64,000 nt of DNA from Paraescarpia echinospica (Eukaryota > Annelida > Polychaeta > Sabellida > Siboglinidae): NCBI GenBank assembly GCA_020002185.1, contig CM034534.1, positions 10,245,492 through 10,309,491 on the forward strand, read 5' to 3'. Made by a program: the position numbers and the translations under genes. Below are positions 33,780-43,746 of this stretch, one piece after another. Position 1 is the first letter of the stretch. Every line of letters starts with the position of its first letter. The notes below the pieces were generated by a model. The model saw only the letters and a list, made by a program, of their open reading frames with translations, did not search any database and was not told where the DNA came from.

Positions 33780-36700
33780 GTGACGGAAAAGGGACATCCA
33801 ACTCACTCTTGTGAATCCGTGTTGTGTGTGGAACAAAACTGCAGACGTCAGTGAGTATATCGTTACTAATGACATTGATATCGTTCTGATAACGGAGACC
33901 TGATTGACATCTGGTGATCCGGTCAAACGCGAGGAACTAACACCCAATGGCTATCATCTCAAGAACAATCCAAGACTGGCAGAACTGGCGGACATATCTG
34001 TATACTGTGGAAGAATGGTATTCGCTGTAAAGTGATGTTCCTTTTAATTTGCTAACTATGAATTATTGTGCGAAAAGATGAAAGTTGATGTGCATGTGAC
34101 CACCGTACTTGTAAAACCATCGTGTCACTACTGCTACTTTCTTTGAGGAATTTCAGAACTACCTGTCACATGCAGGTCAGACCCCTCACACACTCCTGTA
34201 GTAGGTGATTTTAATATTCATATGGATATTGACATCGATGCAGGTGCAATAAGAATGTGTGATGTATTGAGTATGTATGACTTAAAACAACATGTTAGGG
34301 TTGCAACTCATAGATCTGGTCATACTGGTGGCTGATTACATGGTCTCGGATCACATGTTTGTGCGTTATCGAGTAAACATGCCCAGACCTCCTTTAGAGA
34401 CATGTACTATATCGTATAGGAAAGTGACACAAATTTATAACAACGCTTTCAGCACTGACTTCAAGGGTATAGCTAATGCACTATTGAGCATCACGGATAT
34501 CAATCATCTAGCTGGTGAATACAATACTGCATTAAGACAGTTGTTGGATAGGCACACACCCACCAAATCCAAAACTAGGGTAGTGAGGTCACTTGTGCCA
34601 TGGTTTGATGATGAACTCAAAGCACTATAGTCGCAAAGACGTAAAGCTGAATTGATCTGGAGACAGGATAAAATCATGACACTCTGTTGTCATTCCATCA
34701 TGCGAGGTACACATAAGTCAATGCACTGAACAACAAACGAACTGACCATTTCTCTCACTTTATCTCAGAAGCTAAGGGTGATTCAAATAAACTATTTGCC
34801 CTCATCAACACCCTGTGTGATAAGAAGCAGAGTACCCAACTAGCTCAGCATGATTCTGTGGAAAAACTTATCAACGAGTTTGGCAACTTTTTTAATGATA
34901 AAATAGATGCTATTCGAATGGACATCGGTATTACCAAACCACCCAATATACCATTCAGAGAAGGTGTGTGTGATAATTTAGATACATTTGCTGTGTTCTG
35001 GTCAAGCATGATGTTGGTTTCTCAGATTCTGCCAGAGCAATAGGGATTCCCATTATACAATATAGTTACAGCCCAAACAGAGGCATTTGGTTTGACACTG
35101 GGAGAATGGCAGGCAGAGCGCCTACACTAGACCAATACACAGATTTACAGCTGACCACTCCATTCAGAGCCACCCCAGTGATCAGGGCAAAGTCCACTAT
35201 CCAGTTACATCAGTAGGGTGGCTTCCATGATAGCTGCATATAATTGTCTTAATGGGAGCCTCCCTGACCTTACAATGAATGTTATATTGTAGTTTATGTG
35301 CTTATGATGTTCAAAAAAAATACTGTCTGTCTGTCTGTTATAAATAGAAATCAGTGGGGCTGCAGGAGGGATCAGTGGGGCTGCAGGAGGGAGCAGCAGA
35401 GAAACAGCAGGACAATTTTGCATTTTAGAGGGCCCTGGGGTGCTCTTAGAATGATTCAATCAAATACAGATTTCTTGTGTATAGTGGCAGTACCCTAAGA
35501 TACATATATGCAAAATTTGAAGAAAAAAAGTTACTGAACAGTTTTTGAAAATATAGAGCTTTGGAGATTGGTAGGTGGTAATCTACCCTCTCAGCACCAG
35601 TGTTCACAGCCAACATCAATTGTTTTGAAGATACAGTTTAAAAGCTGCAGGCAACTGTTCAGTTTAACAGGGGTCAAATGTGTCTGCTCTGCCTGTGACC
35701 AATTAAGGCCAGACACGGCAGTTAGAAAGGATTATTTTTTAATTTGTGCAAACAGTTCAATTTTTTCTGACCAATGCATGAAATGGGTCTTACTGAGTAA
35801 AATATATATTGAACTTTTTTCAGCCAGACCCCCTGTTTCCATGGTAACAAACAAAAAGGGCCACCATTTTGAGCAAATATTGGCAAATTTGGAAAAACTG
35901 CCATTTTTTATTGAATCCATATATAGTTATAATTCATGTTCTCTATAGATTCTATTGTGAACTGATCAGAGCATTTTTTGAAATGTTGTTTTTATTTTTA
36001 AAATAATCTATTTGGTAAAATATATCTTTCAAATTATTCATGATTAAAAAAGTGTCTGATCATTGCACACAGTAGAATATGCTGAATGCAACACTGAAAA
36101 CATTATTCATATAGCATAATTATTCAAAGAGATATCCCGTTTCCAAATGCAGAAATTTGAAGAAAAATGTTTTTGAGAAAATGACTGTCAAAGATTGCAT
36201 AATGGGTTTCATTACATGATATCGCCATGTTTAATCCATGATTAAAACTCACTTAGAGGTACGTAATTGTCATAGAAGTGAACTTTATTGATAGTATGCA
36301 TACAAAGGTATAATAATCTGGCAGAAAACCATTTTGAGTATTTTTTGGCCAAAAATCACCATTTCACCTGGGGTGTCTGGCCATAAAGATTAGTCAAGTT
36401 CTCAATGGAACAATGCAGAGTGGAGTGAGGCTGGGCACTGTTTCTGGTACAATACACAAAATCTACTGTTGGGGGTGGTCTAGATAATATAAAAGGTTTG
36501 CACTTTGGGGGCCCCTGAGGTGCCCTTAGAATGATTCAATCAAATACAGATTTGTTGTGTATAGTGGCAGCACCCTAAGATACATCTATACAAAATTAGA
36601 GAAAAAGTTACTGAAAAGTTTTTGAAAAAATAGTCAAAATATAAAAAAATAAAAGTTTTTTTGGGCCCAAAGGACTAAAAACTATCGCCCTGTAACGAAT

Positions 36701-37320
36701 CTGCAGTATACCTCTAAATTAACACAACGGGCTGTTGTAGACAAACTTTGCATTCATTTAGAATGTGGATTTCCTTTGCCACCTTGTCAGTCTACTGAAA
36801 CTGCACTTCTTTTATTTAAACATGGACCAACAGAAGGTCACACAACTGGTTTTAATTAATGTGTCGTCGGCTTTTGATTCCATGAGATTTTGTTGAATAT
36901 TATGAATTGTTCTTTTGGTGTATCAGACACAGCTCTAAATTGGTTTTCATCATATCTTCAGTCAAGGTTGCAATGAAATATTATTGATGGTACGGTGTCT
37001 GATCAGTTTAAACTTGATCAGGGAGTACCGCAAAGATCATACCTTGGCCCTGTGGAATTCACAGAGTATTCTAGTATTGTAGCCCTGTTTTTCATATCAT
37101 TGATCAGCATAGTAAGCTGGGGCATGTGTATGCTGATGACCATCAGGTGTACTGTGGTTTTAACCCCGATTCTATGCACAGCAATTGCGAGTCTATAGAA
37201 CGGTGCATTAGTGACATCAATAGTTGGATGCAAAGCATGAAATTTAAAATGAACAACTCCTAGACTGAGTACATCTTAATTGGTTCTCCGCAACAACTGG
37301 CAAAATGCTGGATTCTCGGT
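33780..37320 (+). pseudogene. CR1-like LINE (endonuclease and reverse transcriptase), split and decayed
   Basis: The plus strand shows endonuclease pieces (NDIDIVLITET, TGA for Trp, LTSGDP..PNGYHL; VVVGDFNIHMD; SDHMFVRYRVNM), then a linker (VPWFDDELKAL, NDKIDAIRMDI) up to about 35025. From about 36665 come reverse-transcriptase pieces (NYRPVTNLQYTSKLTQRAVV, GVSDTALNWFSSYLQSRL, QFKLDQGVPQ). Between them lies 1.6 kb of repeat family Y, and about 70 codons are missing at the junction. Many stops and frameshifts. It sits in an intron of the laminin-G gene, opposite strand. Confidence 0.8.
35028..36668. repeat. Interspersed repeat family Y, copy 3, nested in the LINE
   Basis: Shares blocks with 20700-21350 and 31300-31560. 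Two internal copies of GAATGATTCAATCAAATACAG flank the centre (35450 and 36530), which suggests related left and right parts. It separates the two halves of the LINE. Small open frames (35568-35948) have no recognisable domain. Confidence 0.7.
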
Positions 37321-37393
37321 AAGTTATAGGTTTCCTAGTTCAGTTGCCATATGATGTTTTTGCTCTATCTTGTTAAACTTTGTAGATACTCAC

Positions 37394-37624
37394 TGTTGCA
37401 AGTATTGTCTGTCATCCATCAGGACAAAATCACAGTTGCACTTGGAGCAGAGCATTGCGCCTTCACTCCCACTGCACTCGAGACAGTTGGCTGGACACGA
37501 GGCACACTGACCACCATTGCGCTTGTAGTAGGGACAACACACCATCACTCCACTGCCAACATCTGAGCACGTTTCGCAGTGGGACGGACATGCAACAAGA
37601 CACAAGTCATGACCAGGTAAAATA
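37394..37624 (-). pseudogene. Cysteine-rich exon 4 (growth-factor-receptor-like)
   Basis: Open reading HDLCLVACPSHCETCSDVGS, MVCCPYYKRNGGQCASCPAN and CLECSGSEGAMLCSKCNCDF, with donor ACA|GTGAGT. The paired CxxC..C motifs are typical of furin-like repeats. The upstream border is unclear. The phase predicted from exon 3 puts it at CCTG|GTCATG, which lacks AG, so the acceptor may be mutated. Confidence 0.78.
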
Positions 37625-37639
37625 CTACTGCAAATAGAC

Positions 37640-38240
37640 TTCATTTGTTTATATAACATGGCTGTATCTAGTGAACAGTGGGACAACCGTGCTTTCAGAG
37701 ATGACACTCTGTTGAATTCACATATTATTTATTAATATCTTTATTTGCGTGTTAGCTTTTATTTATCTATTACATTGGGTCGTGACAGTCTAAACTTTGT
37801 GATATTTGTCAATGTTTTTTATTTATGTGCATGCGTGCATGTGTGTGTGCATTTATGCATGCCTATGTGTAACATTAATATGAGAACGCATTTGTAGTGT
37901 CTTAACTACAATCATACCTACACAAATAAGCTTTTATATAGTTGATTGATACAGCTTCATGGAAGATGTCTGCGAGGCAGTGTCGTGTCTAAGATGACAA
38001 TATTCTCTTGTTAAGCATCTATCGCTTGTCTGCTGTTTATATTTGGTTCAAGATTCCACTGTGAAAAGTGCTTTGTTAACTATAACCATAACACAATGGC
38101 TTGAAATACTGACTACTTTGACAAAGTGAATTGACTGGGCAAAAGCACACATTTCTAACAATTGCAGTGCATGCTGCAAGAATGTGGTAGACATGTCAAA
38201 AGTTGCCCTTCCTGAATAAAACAACAGCTGGTGTGACTAA
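37640..38240. other. Intronic, no feature seen
   Basis: No exon or repeat recognised. Confidence 0.45.
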
Positions 38241-38241
38241 C

Positions 38242-38352
38242 CCTGGCATTTCTTGCCCATCTTGAGGCCATATCTTGAATCACATCTGTCAGCATTGCAT
38301 TCTGCAGCTCCATCAGCATTCACTGTACAACTCTGACAGTGGTCAGGGGGAG
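38242..38352 (-). pseudogene. Cysteine-rich exon 3
   Basis: The acceptor TTATCCAG precedes APPDHCQSCTVNADGAAECN and ADRCDSRYGLKMGKKCQ, with donor CAGG|GTTAGT. The CxxC...C....C...Y.L..GKKC pattern resembles furin-like or growth-factor-receptor cysteine-rich repeats. The phase joins exon 2 (FP-A). Confidence 0.8.
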
Positions 38353-38571
38353 CTGGATAAAAGATGACACATTTACTCAGAGAAATAACAGCAGTTCCAT
38401 TAGTAAGACACATTTACAGATTGCATATTTTAAATATGGAGGATCTTTAAGGCAAACCAGGCAACATATAATTTCTCATGGACTAGTAAGTATGCAGTCC
38501 TATAGAGGATAACAATAAATAATTAACATTTTTAATCATGAAATTAAAGAAATAAATATTATTATTATTAC

Positions 38572-38765
38572 TTAGGATGCGATGCATCCAGGCAGTGATC
38601 ACTCTCAGTGCCAGCACCTGAAGGTCAGCAAACCAATAGTGTTCTGAACAAGGTTGACTAGTTGAACAAGGTCTCGTATGACATTCTTGCAACCACAACA
38701 TATACTGTACACAGACAAGTAAGTTAATAGAACACTGCTGTGTGGTGCACAACTAGACTCTAGAA
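38572..38765. repeat. SINE-like interspersed repeat, copy 2
   Basis: Matches 14630-14830 in word order (GCATCCAGGCAGTGATCACTC, TCAGTGCCAG, GTTCTGAACA, GACTAGTTGAA, GTTAATAGAAC). It lies in the intron just after the EGF exon and has an ATT-rich start. Confidence 0.55.
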
Positions 38766-38772
38766 TACAGAC

Positions 38773-38958
38773 CAGGGAAACAATTCTCTCCGACAAGTTC
38801 GCAGTGAGTGCCAGAGAAACCCTTGTTACAGATGCATTGGTAGCCGAACTCAGTCGCCGCAGTTCAACAGCTACCGTTGCTCCCACAGAGGTTACTGACA
38901 CACACAGGGCAGTTGGACACACCCACCATGTCCATGGCATCACCCTCAAGGTCCACAG
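38773..38958 (-). pseudogene. Laminin-G/EGF exon 2, second part
   Basis: Continues in frame after the hAT element: VDLEGDAMDMVGVSNCPVCV, SNLCGSNGSC, stop TGA (38864-38866), then TEFGYQCICNKGFSGTHCEL and VGENCFP with donor CTG|GTCTGT. The cysteine pattern is an EGF-like domain. Confidence 0.85.
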
Positions 38959-40152
38959 CAGACCTGGGGCCGAGTACATTTTCATGAGTACAAGTACGAG
39001 TAATTTGGTGATGGATGAGTACGAGTACGCGTATGAGTACATTACTAAAAGCTGAATATGAGTACAAGTACATTCTCACGAGTATGAGTAAAAGTACGAG
39101 TACATTTTTTAAAATACATTTTTATGAGAAAAACTAAAAAAATCTCTATTTCATCAACACTGAAATTCACTTCATTGGCATTAATTTCAGTGGCATCGTA
39201 TGATCTGATCATCTATTTGCCATTGCACCGAATGAACATGAGTTGTTTACAGGTTGATTCTTTCAGGCTGCACCGTTCAGGGCAGAATACTTTCTCAGCT
39301 ATGTTAAATACCCTTTCAACTGGGGTTGATGAGGCCGGAATGCTGAAATGGTGAGGAACCAACTGAGCCACAGTTAGAAAACTCAGAACTGGAGTGGGTC
39401 ACTGTGACGATCTGTACATGGCTGACTGGGGTATTCTTTCACCTCTACAATCAGCAATCTGCTGATATTATAAGTTTGCAGTTTATGTTTTCTGAGACTA
39501 CTAATTGTCGAGAGGGTTAGCACATGTCCACATAACAGGCTCAGCATTCCCTTTGGACTTTTTAGCCAGGCTGCTGGCATGGGATTATACTAGTGTAGGA
39601 GACAGTCTGACTTGAGCTACCTTACTTCTACAGAGGAAGACTGGCATTTCTTGTTCTTAGCAGTTAGCACTGTCAGCCTCTGTCAACTGGCATGGTCTCC
39701 AGACTACATCAAAGGCATTTCCTGTCTAATTGGTGGGTTAACTGCTAATTGGCTCTTTATGGACATCCTGGTGGCTCAATTAAACAAACAGGTTTATGGC
39801 CTGAACTGATAGCCTACAATTACTGTTTGCTGAAGAGAGTGTTTCTAACTGGGAAAAGATGCTGCCTCTTGCCATGTTTGGGTATCATAAGTCATGGTTA
39901 TCAGAGAATGAGGATGTACTATGTGTAGGGATGTTAAGGTGGTATTCTATCAGAATTAACAAAGTATTAAAAAAAATAGTTGAACATTTAAATATTTCAG
40001 GAAAGTTTCATTTTATAACCAAATATATTTATTTTCCGCAGTACATATTGAGAAAGTACTCAGATGTACTCGTAAAATCTGAGTACAATGAGTATGAGTA
40101 CGAGTACTTCAAAAATATACTCAAGTACAGGAGTACCTTGGCCCCAGGTCTG
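38959..40152 (-). mobile_element. hAT-superfamily DNA transposon, 1194 bp, deleted
   Basis: The ends are inverted (CAGACCTGGGGCC at both termini) and flanked by a perfect 8-bp target duplication GTCCACAG (38951-38958 and 40153-40160), the hAT signature. Subterminal regions are dense in the hexamer GAGTAC/GAGTAT (38971-39110 and 40040-40135). A minus-strand remnant of the transposase C-terminus remains at 39213-39480. It split an exon of the laminin-G gene. Confidence 0.93.
39213..39480 (-). pseudogene. hAT transposase C-terminal dimerisation domain, remnant
   Basis: The minus strand reads VKEYPSQPCTDRHSDPLQF, then after stops and a frame change FLTVAQLVPHHFSIPASSTP, VERVFNIAEKVFCPERCSLK and QLMFIRCNGK to a TAG at 39213. 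The IPASS.P.ERVF..A motif is diagnostic of the hAT dimerisation domain (ZBED-like). The BED finger and catalytic core are deleted. Confidence 0.85.
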
Positions 40153-40193
40153 GTCCACAGGCACCCCACTGATCACAATCTTACTGATGCACC
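40153..40193 (-). pseudogene. Laminin-G/EGF exon 2, first part
   Basis: The acceptor TTCTGTCTGCAG precedes GCISKIVISGVPV, the end of the laminin-G domain. It is interrupted by a hAT element at the duplicated octamer and continues at 38958. Confidence 0.9.
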
Positions 40194-40309
40194 CTGCAGA
40201 CAGAAGTAGAGCAAGATTCACTCCTAGCGCAGGCGACAGTGAGAATAATCATCCAAGAACAATATTTTCAAACTTTATTCTTAACAAGTTATTGTGTTAA
40301 CATTTCTTG

Positions 40310-40425
40310 TCAGTTATTCGTATGTTGGAATGATGAACTCTCGATAATGCAATGGCTTTCTTGTTATTCGTATGTTGGAATGATGAACTCTCGATAACGC
40401 AATGGCTTTCTTGTCCACCCTCCTT
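40310..40425. repeat. 58-bp direct duplication
   Basis: TTATTCGTATGTTGGAATGA TGAACTCTCGATAA(T/C)GCAA TGGCTTTCTTGT is present twice in tandem. Confidence 0.93.
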
Positions 40426-40448
40426 TTGGAGGTCTTGTTATGCTTGGC

Positions 40449-41065
40449 CCACCCTCCTTTTGGGAGAAGGGTGGGCCAAGCGGTTTTTTCATGTTTCTTC
40501 CATTCTGGAAGAAATTATTTCTTCCAGTTTCTTCCAGAAGAAAATGTATGTAACTAAAATATACTTATAACTGATGACTGAGATATTCTAAACATATCTT
40601 TCAGTTTTTATTTTATCCCAATTATAACATGTGATTAACACAAATACACAACATAAAACTAAGACATAGTGAACATTTATTGATGAGCCTACTTACAATA
40701 GATATTGAATGGATAAACTTTGTTATTGTGGCATACACCACATGGCTTACGGTGGGTAATAAAGGGAGCCATGCTCGATTTTTGTTTTAGGTAACTAATA
40801 ATACAATTAATGAGGAAAAATATCAATACGAACACAAATGGATACATTTTTATGTTATCCTAATATTATAATCATCAAATGTATCATATTTATATATTGA
40901 ATAAAATCAATACAAAAATATATATCAGAATACTTTCCATTGTCTAACCCTATCTTCCACTTTCTTCTGGTTTCTTTTGGATTTTTTTGGAAGACCCCTT
41001 TCTTCCAGGCATCCCAGAAGAAATATGTTTCTTCCGGAAGATATCAAACCCTGATATAACGGCAT
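40449..41065. repeat. Palindrome-rich region, possible small DNA-transposon relic
   Basis: A perfect 10-bp-stem hairpin (GGCCCACCCT / AGGGTGGGCC) lies at 40449-40480. Clusters of TTTCTTCC and GGAAGAAA lie at 40485-40545 and 40955-41045. The right cluster ends in CAAACCCTG, which resembles a hAT terminus, but no matching left end or target duplication was found. Confidence 0.35.
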
Positions 41066-41107
41066 GCCAAAATTAAGCCACTCTTGAGAAACGAGAGAAG
41101 TACATAC

Positions 41108-41231
41108 CAACGAAGCCCTCCCTGAAGCCCGCCGACTGTGCGATGTGGCTGAAGTCTGGATGTCCTCCTACGTACATGTCTGAGACGAGGTCGAGACCCT
41201 GGTAGTTGTTGTGGGAGCGGCCTTTGAACAT
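41108..41231 (-). pseudogene. Laminin-G exon 1
   Basis: The acceptor GTGGATAG precedes MFKGRSHNNYQGLDLVSD and MYVGGHPDFSHIAQSAGFRE GFV, with donor TTG|GTATGT. YVGG.P.....GF.GFVGC is a hallmark of laminin-G domains. The last codon joins exon 2 as G-CIS. Confidence 0.88.
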
Positions 41232-41932
41232 CTATCCACTAGCAACTTGCCTGACTGGTTGAGTGGTTGTAAGTGACACCTGTAATTGTGTGTGTGTTGC
41301 CTGTGCTATATCAAGATCACTTTGACCAGTTATTACAGTTGTTCTTGCTACTGTTTGCTAGGCAGATTAACACAATTTTACCCAGGATACTTTGCATACA
41401 GCCAAAATGAACAGGTCAATGATGCCCTCACCACTACAGGTCATTCAATGCTATTTTCCCTGATTGTTTTGTTTTTTTGTTTTCCTTCCCACAGCCACAG
41501 AGCCTTGCTGTTATGACCACATTTTAAGCAGTCTTCCAATGTTTTATTGAAGAAATTATTTTATAAATAAGCATATATATATATATATATATATGATACA
41601 TTTTTTATTCATTTTCTGATGAACCTACAGACACTTATAGGTTATCAAGGGATCTTTTTTGAATAAATGATTCTGTGGTAAGTGTTGAAAGGATGCTCTA
41701 AGCCAGCGGTATTTAACCTTTTCATCCTGGCCACACATCAGAAGTACACTTTCCTGTACGTTGAATCATAGCACTTTATAATGGTTGTTGTCTGGTGTTG
41801 CATCTACAAATAAACATATCCATCTATTGACTCAGAGCAAAGAATTCAGAACACAAATATAATGTTATGAATTTCGTGACAGAATCAAATTGATGCTTTG
41901 GTCTGATTTATACCAAGACTAACAAGATTAAG

Positions 41933-42060
41933 TTCTTATACAGCCTGGTGTCCAGTCCTTAGGACCACTCAAAGTGCTTTACATGTCACTCTGGCAAACC
42001 CCAACTTCTCCAACAAGCATTCAGCCATGTCACAATTACTGTGCAAAATGTATTAATTCA
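41933..42060. repeat. Retroposon tail-like repeat with CTCAAAG(C/T)GCTT
   Basis: GGACCACTCAAAGTGCTTTAC plus CAAGCATTCAGCCATGTCACAA resembles the SINE tail at 28113-28205. Further copies lie at 48127-48245 (duplicate) and 49868-49930. Confidence 0.5.
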
Positions 42061-42729
42061 CATACATCAACCATTTTCTTTTTCCCCTTAATCCGTTGCA
42101 GAATCAGGGGTTAACATCACAAAATCCGGCTCGAGTTATACCAGATTATCTATTTACTAAGAGTGACATGTCACAGTTTATGGTATGAATATTCATGCGC
42201 AAATTAGTATATTTTTCTTTTTAAACAGCCAATGCCAATACACAGGTTTGTGAATAATTTTGGACTTTCATTCAAAAAACAAATCATAGACATATGTGGA
42301 GTAGCACAATACTGGGCCAAATTGGTGTCCTGTAACTTACGCTATATTTACTCCATAACCAGCTGTTTTGTGGACAGTTCCTGTTGATAACATCTGTGCT
42401 GTATCTTAGGCCCATGAACAATGAAGAGACACAAAAACACAACCTGCCTGTTTATTGTTGTTTGAAAAAAAGTATGGTTGTGATGGATAACGTAAGTTAT
42501 ATTGTCCACATTTCAGGTCCAGTGTGCTCTGATCATTCTTAACATTTAAAAAGTCTTTTGGTTGGATTCTGATGAGGTACTAGCATACATCAGTCAAGCA
42601 AATTGAGTAAAGAGATCTTATCTTCTTGTTTAATTTTAGGTGTAGATGTATCTTGGCTACCATCTAAGACAGGTTTTTATTTATTTTAAACACTTTGTTT
42701 TTTGTACATTTGTTTTTTGTTTTTGGTGT

Positions 42730-42990
42730 CCACGCCCTCCTTTTTGGCCCAGTATTGTGCTTCACCTCATATAAATTATAAAGTACAGCAAGAAAACTAA
42801 ACAGAGTCAGACTCGCTGAGCGACGCTGACTGAATCCAGCTAACACACTCCACAGTCCACACAGAAACTCATTAGACGTCCATGACTGACCTTTGACCCT
42901 GTTAGGATGATGGAAGTGAAAGAGAGGCTTGGTTGTGTCGAGTACATTCATGTTGTGTAGTTTGACGACGTGTGGAGTCTCAAACAGCGC
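42730..42990 (-). pseudogene. PRMT5: PRMT5-like exon, left copy (beta-barrel region)
   Basis: The acceptor GTTTCAG precedes ALFETPHVVKLHNMNVLDTT and KPLFHFHHPNR, matching the FE.PYVV.LHN..........F.F.HPNR segment of PRMT5, the type II arginine methyltransferase that symmetrically dimethylates histones and Sm proteins. Beyond HPNR (below about 42895) the match fades, so the lower limit is uncertain. Confidence 0.75.
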
Positions 42991-43447
42991 CTGAAACATA
43001 CCAGATAGAAATGGTTTATTATAATTAAGCACAGACTCATGGGTACAGACTGGAACTTATATCACCAGCACTCACAACAAAGAATAAGGATGCCAAACAA
43101 AACCAGTAAAATATGTAAATGATCACATTACATTAGACATCAAACTTTCGGTTCATTATAAATAATATAATCGATACTCAATGGTTGATTTATTGGATGC
43201 CAAAGTATACAGTACAGCGGTCTGTTGTAAACTTGTTTATTTTACTTCATCGTCAAATTATGTATTTTCAAATACGGAGATGAATGCTGAAACAAGTAAC
43301 ATCAGGAAAAAGATCATGAAGATTAAGACACAGAATGATGCTAACATAACCTTTCGTCATTAAAACTATGGCAAAACAATGTGTTAAATCGCCAACACCT
43401 GTGACAGATATGGCACACAGAAGAAAAGAATTAAGAAAATGAGTTAC

Positions 43448-43581
43448 CTTTGAGAAAGTGACCTGCACCGTAAAGGCATTCTGGGGAGAGTTCGCTGTCT
43501 CCGAATGAAGCAAGCAACTCACTCACAATGATGTCTGGTTTCTCCAGGGGGTCCCATGTCTTCATGTCACATGACACGACC
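43448..43581 (-). pseudogene. PRMT5: PRMT5-like catalytic exon, left copy, truncated
   Basis: Reads [44 protein letters not shown], donor AAAG|GTAACT. SELL.SF.D.ELSPE contains the two catalytic Glu residues of the PRMT5 double-E loop. The exon start present in the right copy is lost at a breakpoint at 43581. Confidence 0.88.
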
Positions 43582-43746
43582 AATATTGTTGATGTATTGA
43601 TATCATCATATGATCATGTCATTGTTTACAAACTCTTGTCTCGGGGGCTGGGGGAGCTAAGGCCAGATGAATGTAATTTTGTTTGACATCATATCTAATT
43701 TTGTTTGACATCATATCTACATATCTAAGTGGTGGGGGCATAATCG

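Larger units (their letters stand above)
32056..41231 (-). pseudogene. Laminin-G / EGF / cysteine-rich extracellular protein, decayed fragments
   Basis: Minus-strand exons encode, in order, the end of a laminin-G domain (41.2-40.2 kb), an EGF-like domain (38.8 kb), two cysteine-rich furin/growth-factor-receptor-like segments (38.3 and 37.5 kb), and the end of another laminin-G domain with a terminal stop (33.0-32.1 kb). Such architectures occur in secreted basement-membrane or cell-surface proteins (agrin, perlecan and laminin-like). The exact family is not recognised. Breaks: a hAT element inside the EGF exon, a TGA (38864), a TAA (32864), and a degraded LINE in the last large intron. Splice borders are otherwise good, and exon phases mostly join. 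Confidence 0.75.
41292..43735. repeat. Segmental duplication, left copy
   Basis: 41292-43581 corresponds to 47494-49751 (about 2.27 kb, differing by scattered substitutions and small indels). 43581-43722 corresponds to 50335-50457, and the continuation after the LINE (47274-47335) to 50452-50513. The left copy lacks a block equivalent to about 49752-50334. Confidence 0.93.

Noticed and set aside
33553..33783. Ala/Thr-rich ORF
   Set aside because: Product of a CAG/CAA-type repeat. Other frames are equally open.
35568..35948. 126-codon plus-strand ORF
   Set aside because: Lies inside repeat family Y and is not preserved in the other copies.
40955..41050. Complete hAT MITE ending at CAAACCCTG
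   Set aside because: No matching left terminus or 8-bp duplication could be found.
43181..43363. 60-codon ORF identical in both duplicates (43181-43363 and 49351-49533)
   Set aside because: Identity follows from the recent segmental duplication, it lies in a PRMT5 intron on the opposite strand, and shows no domain.
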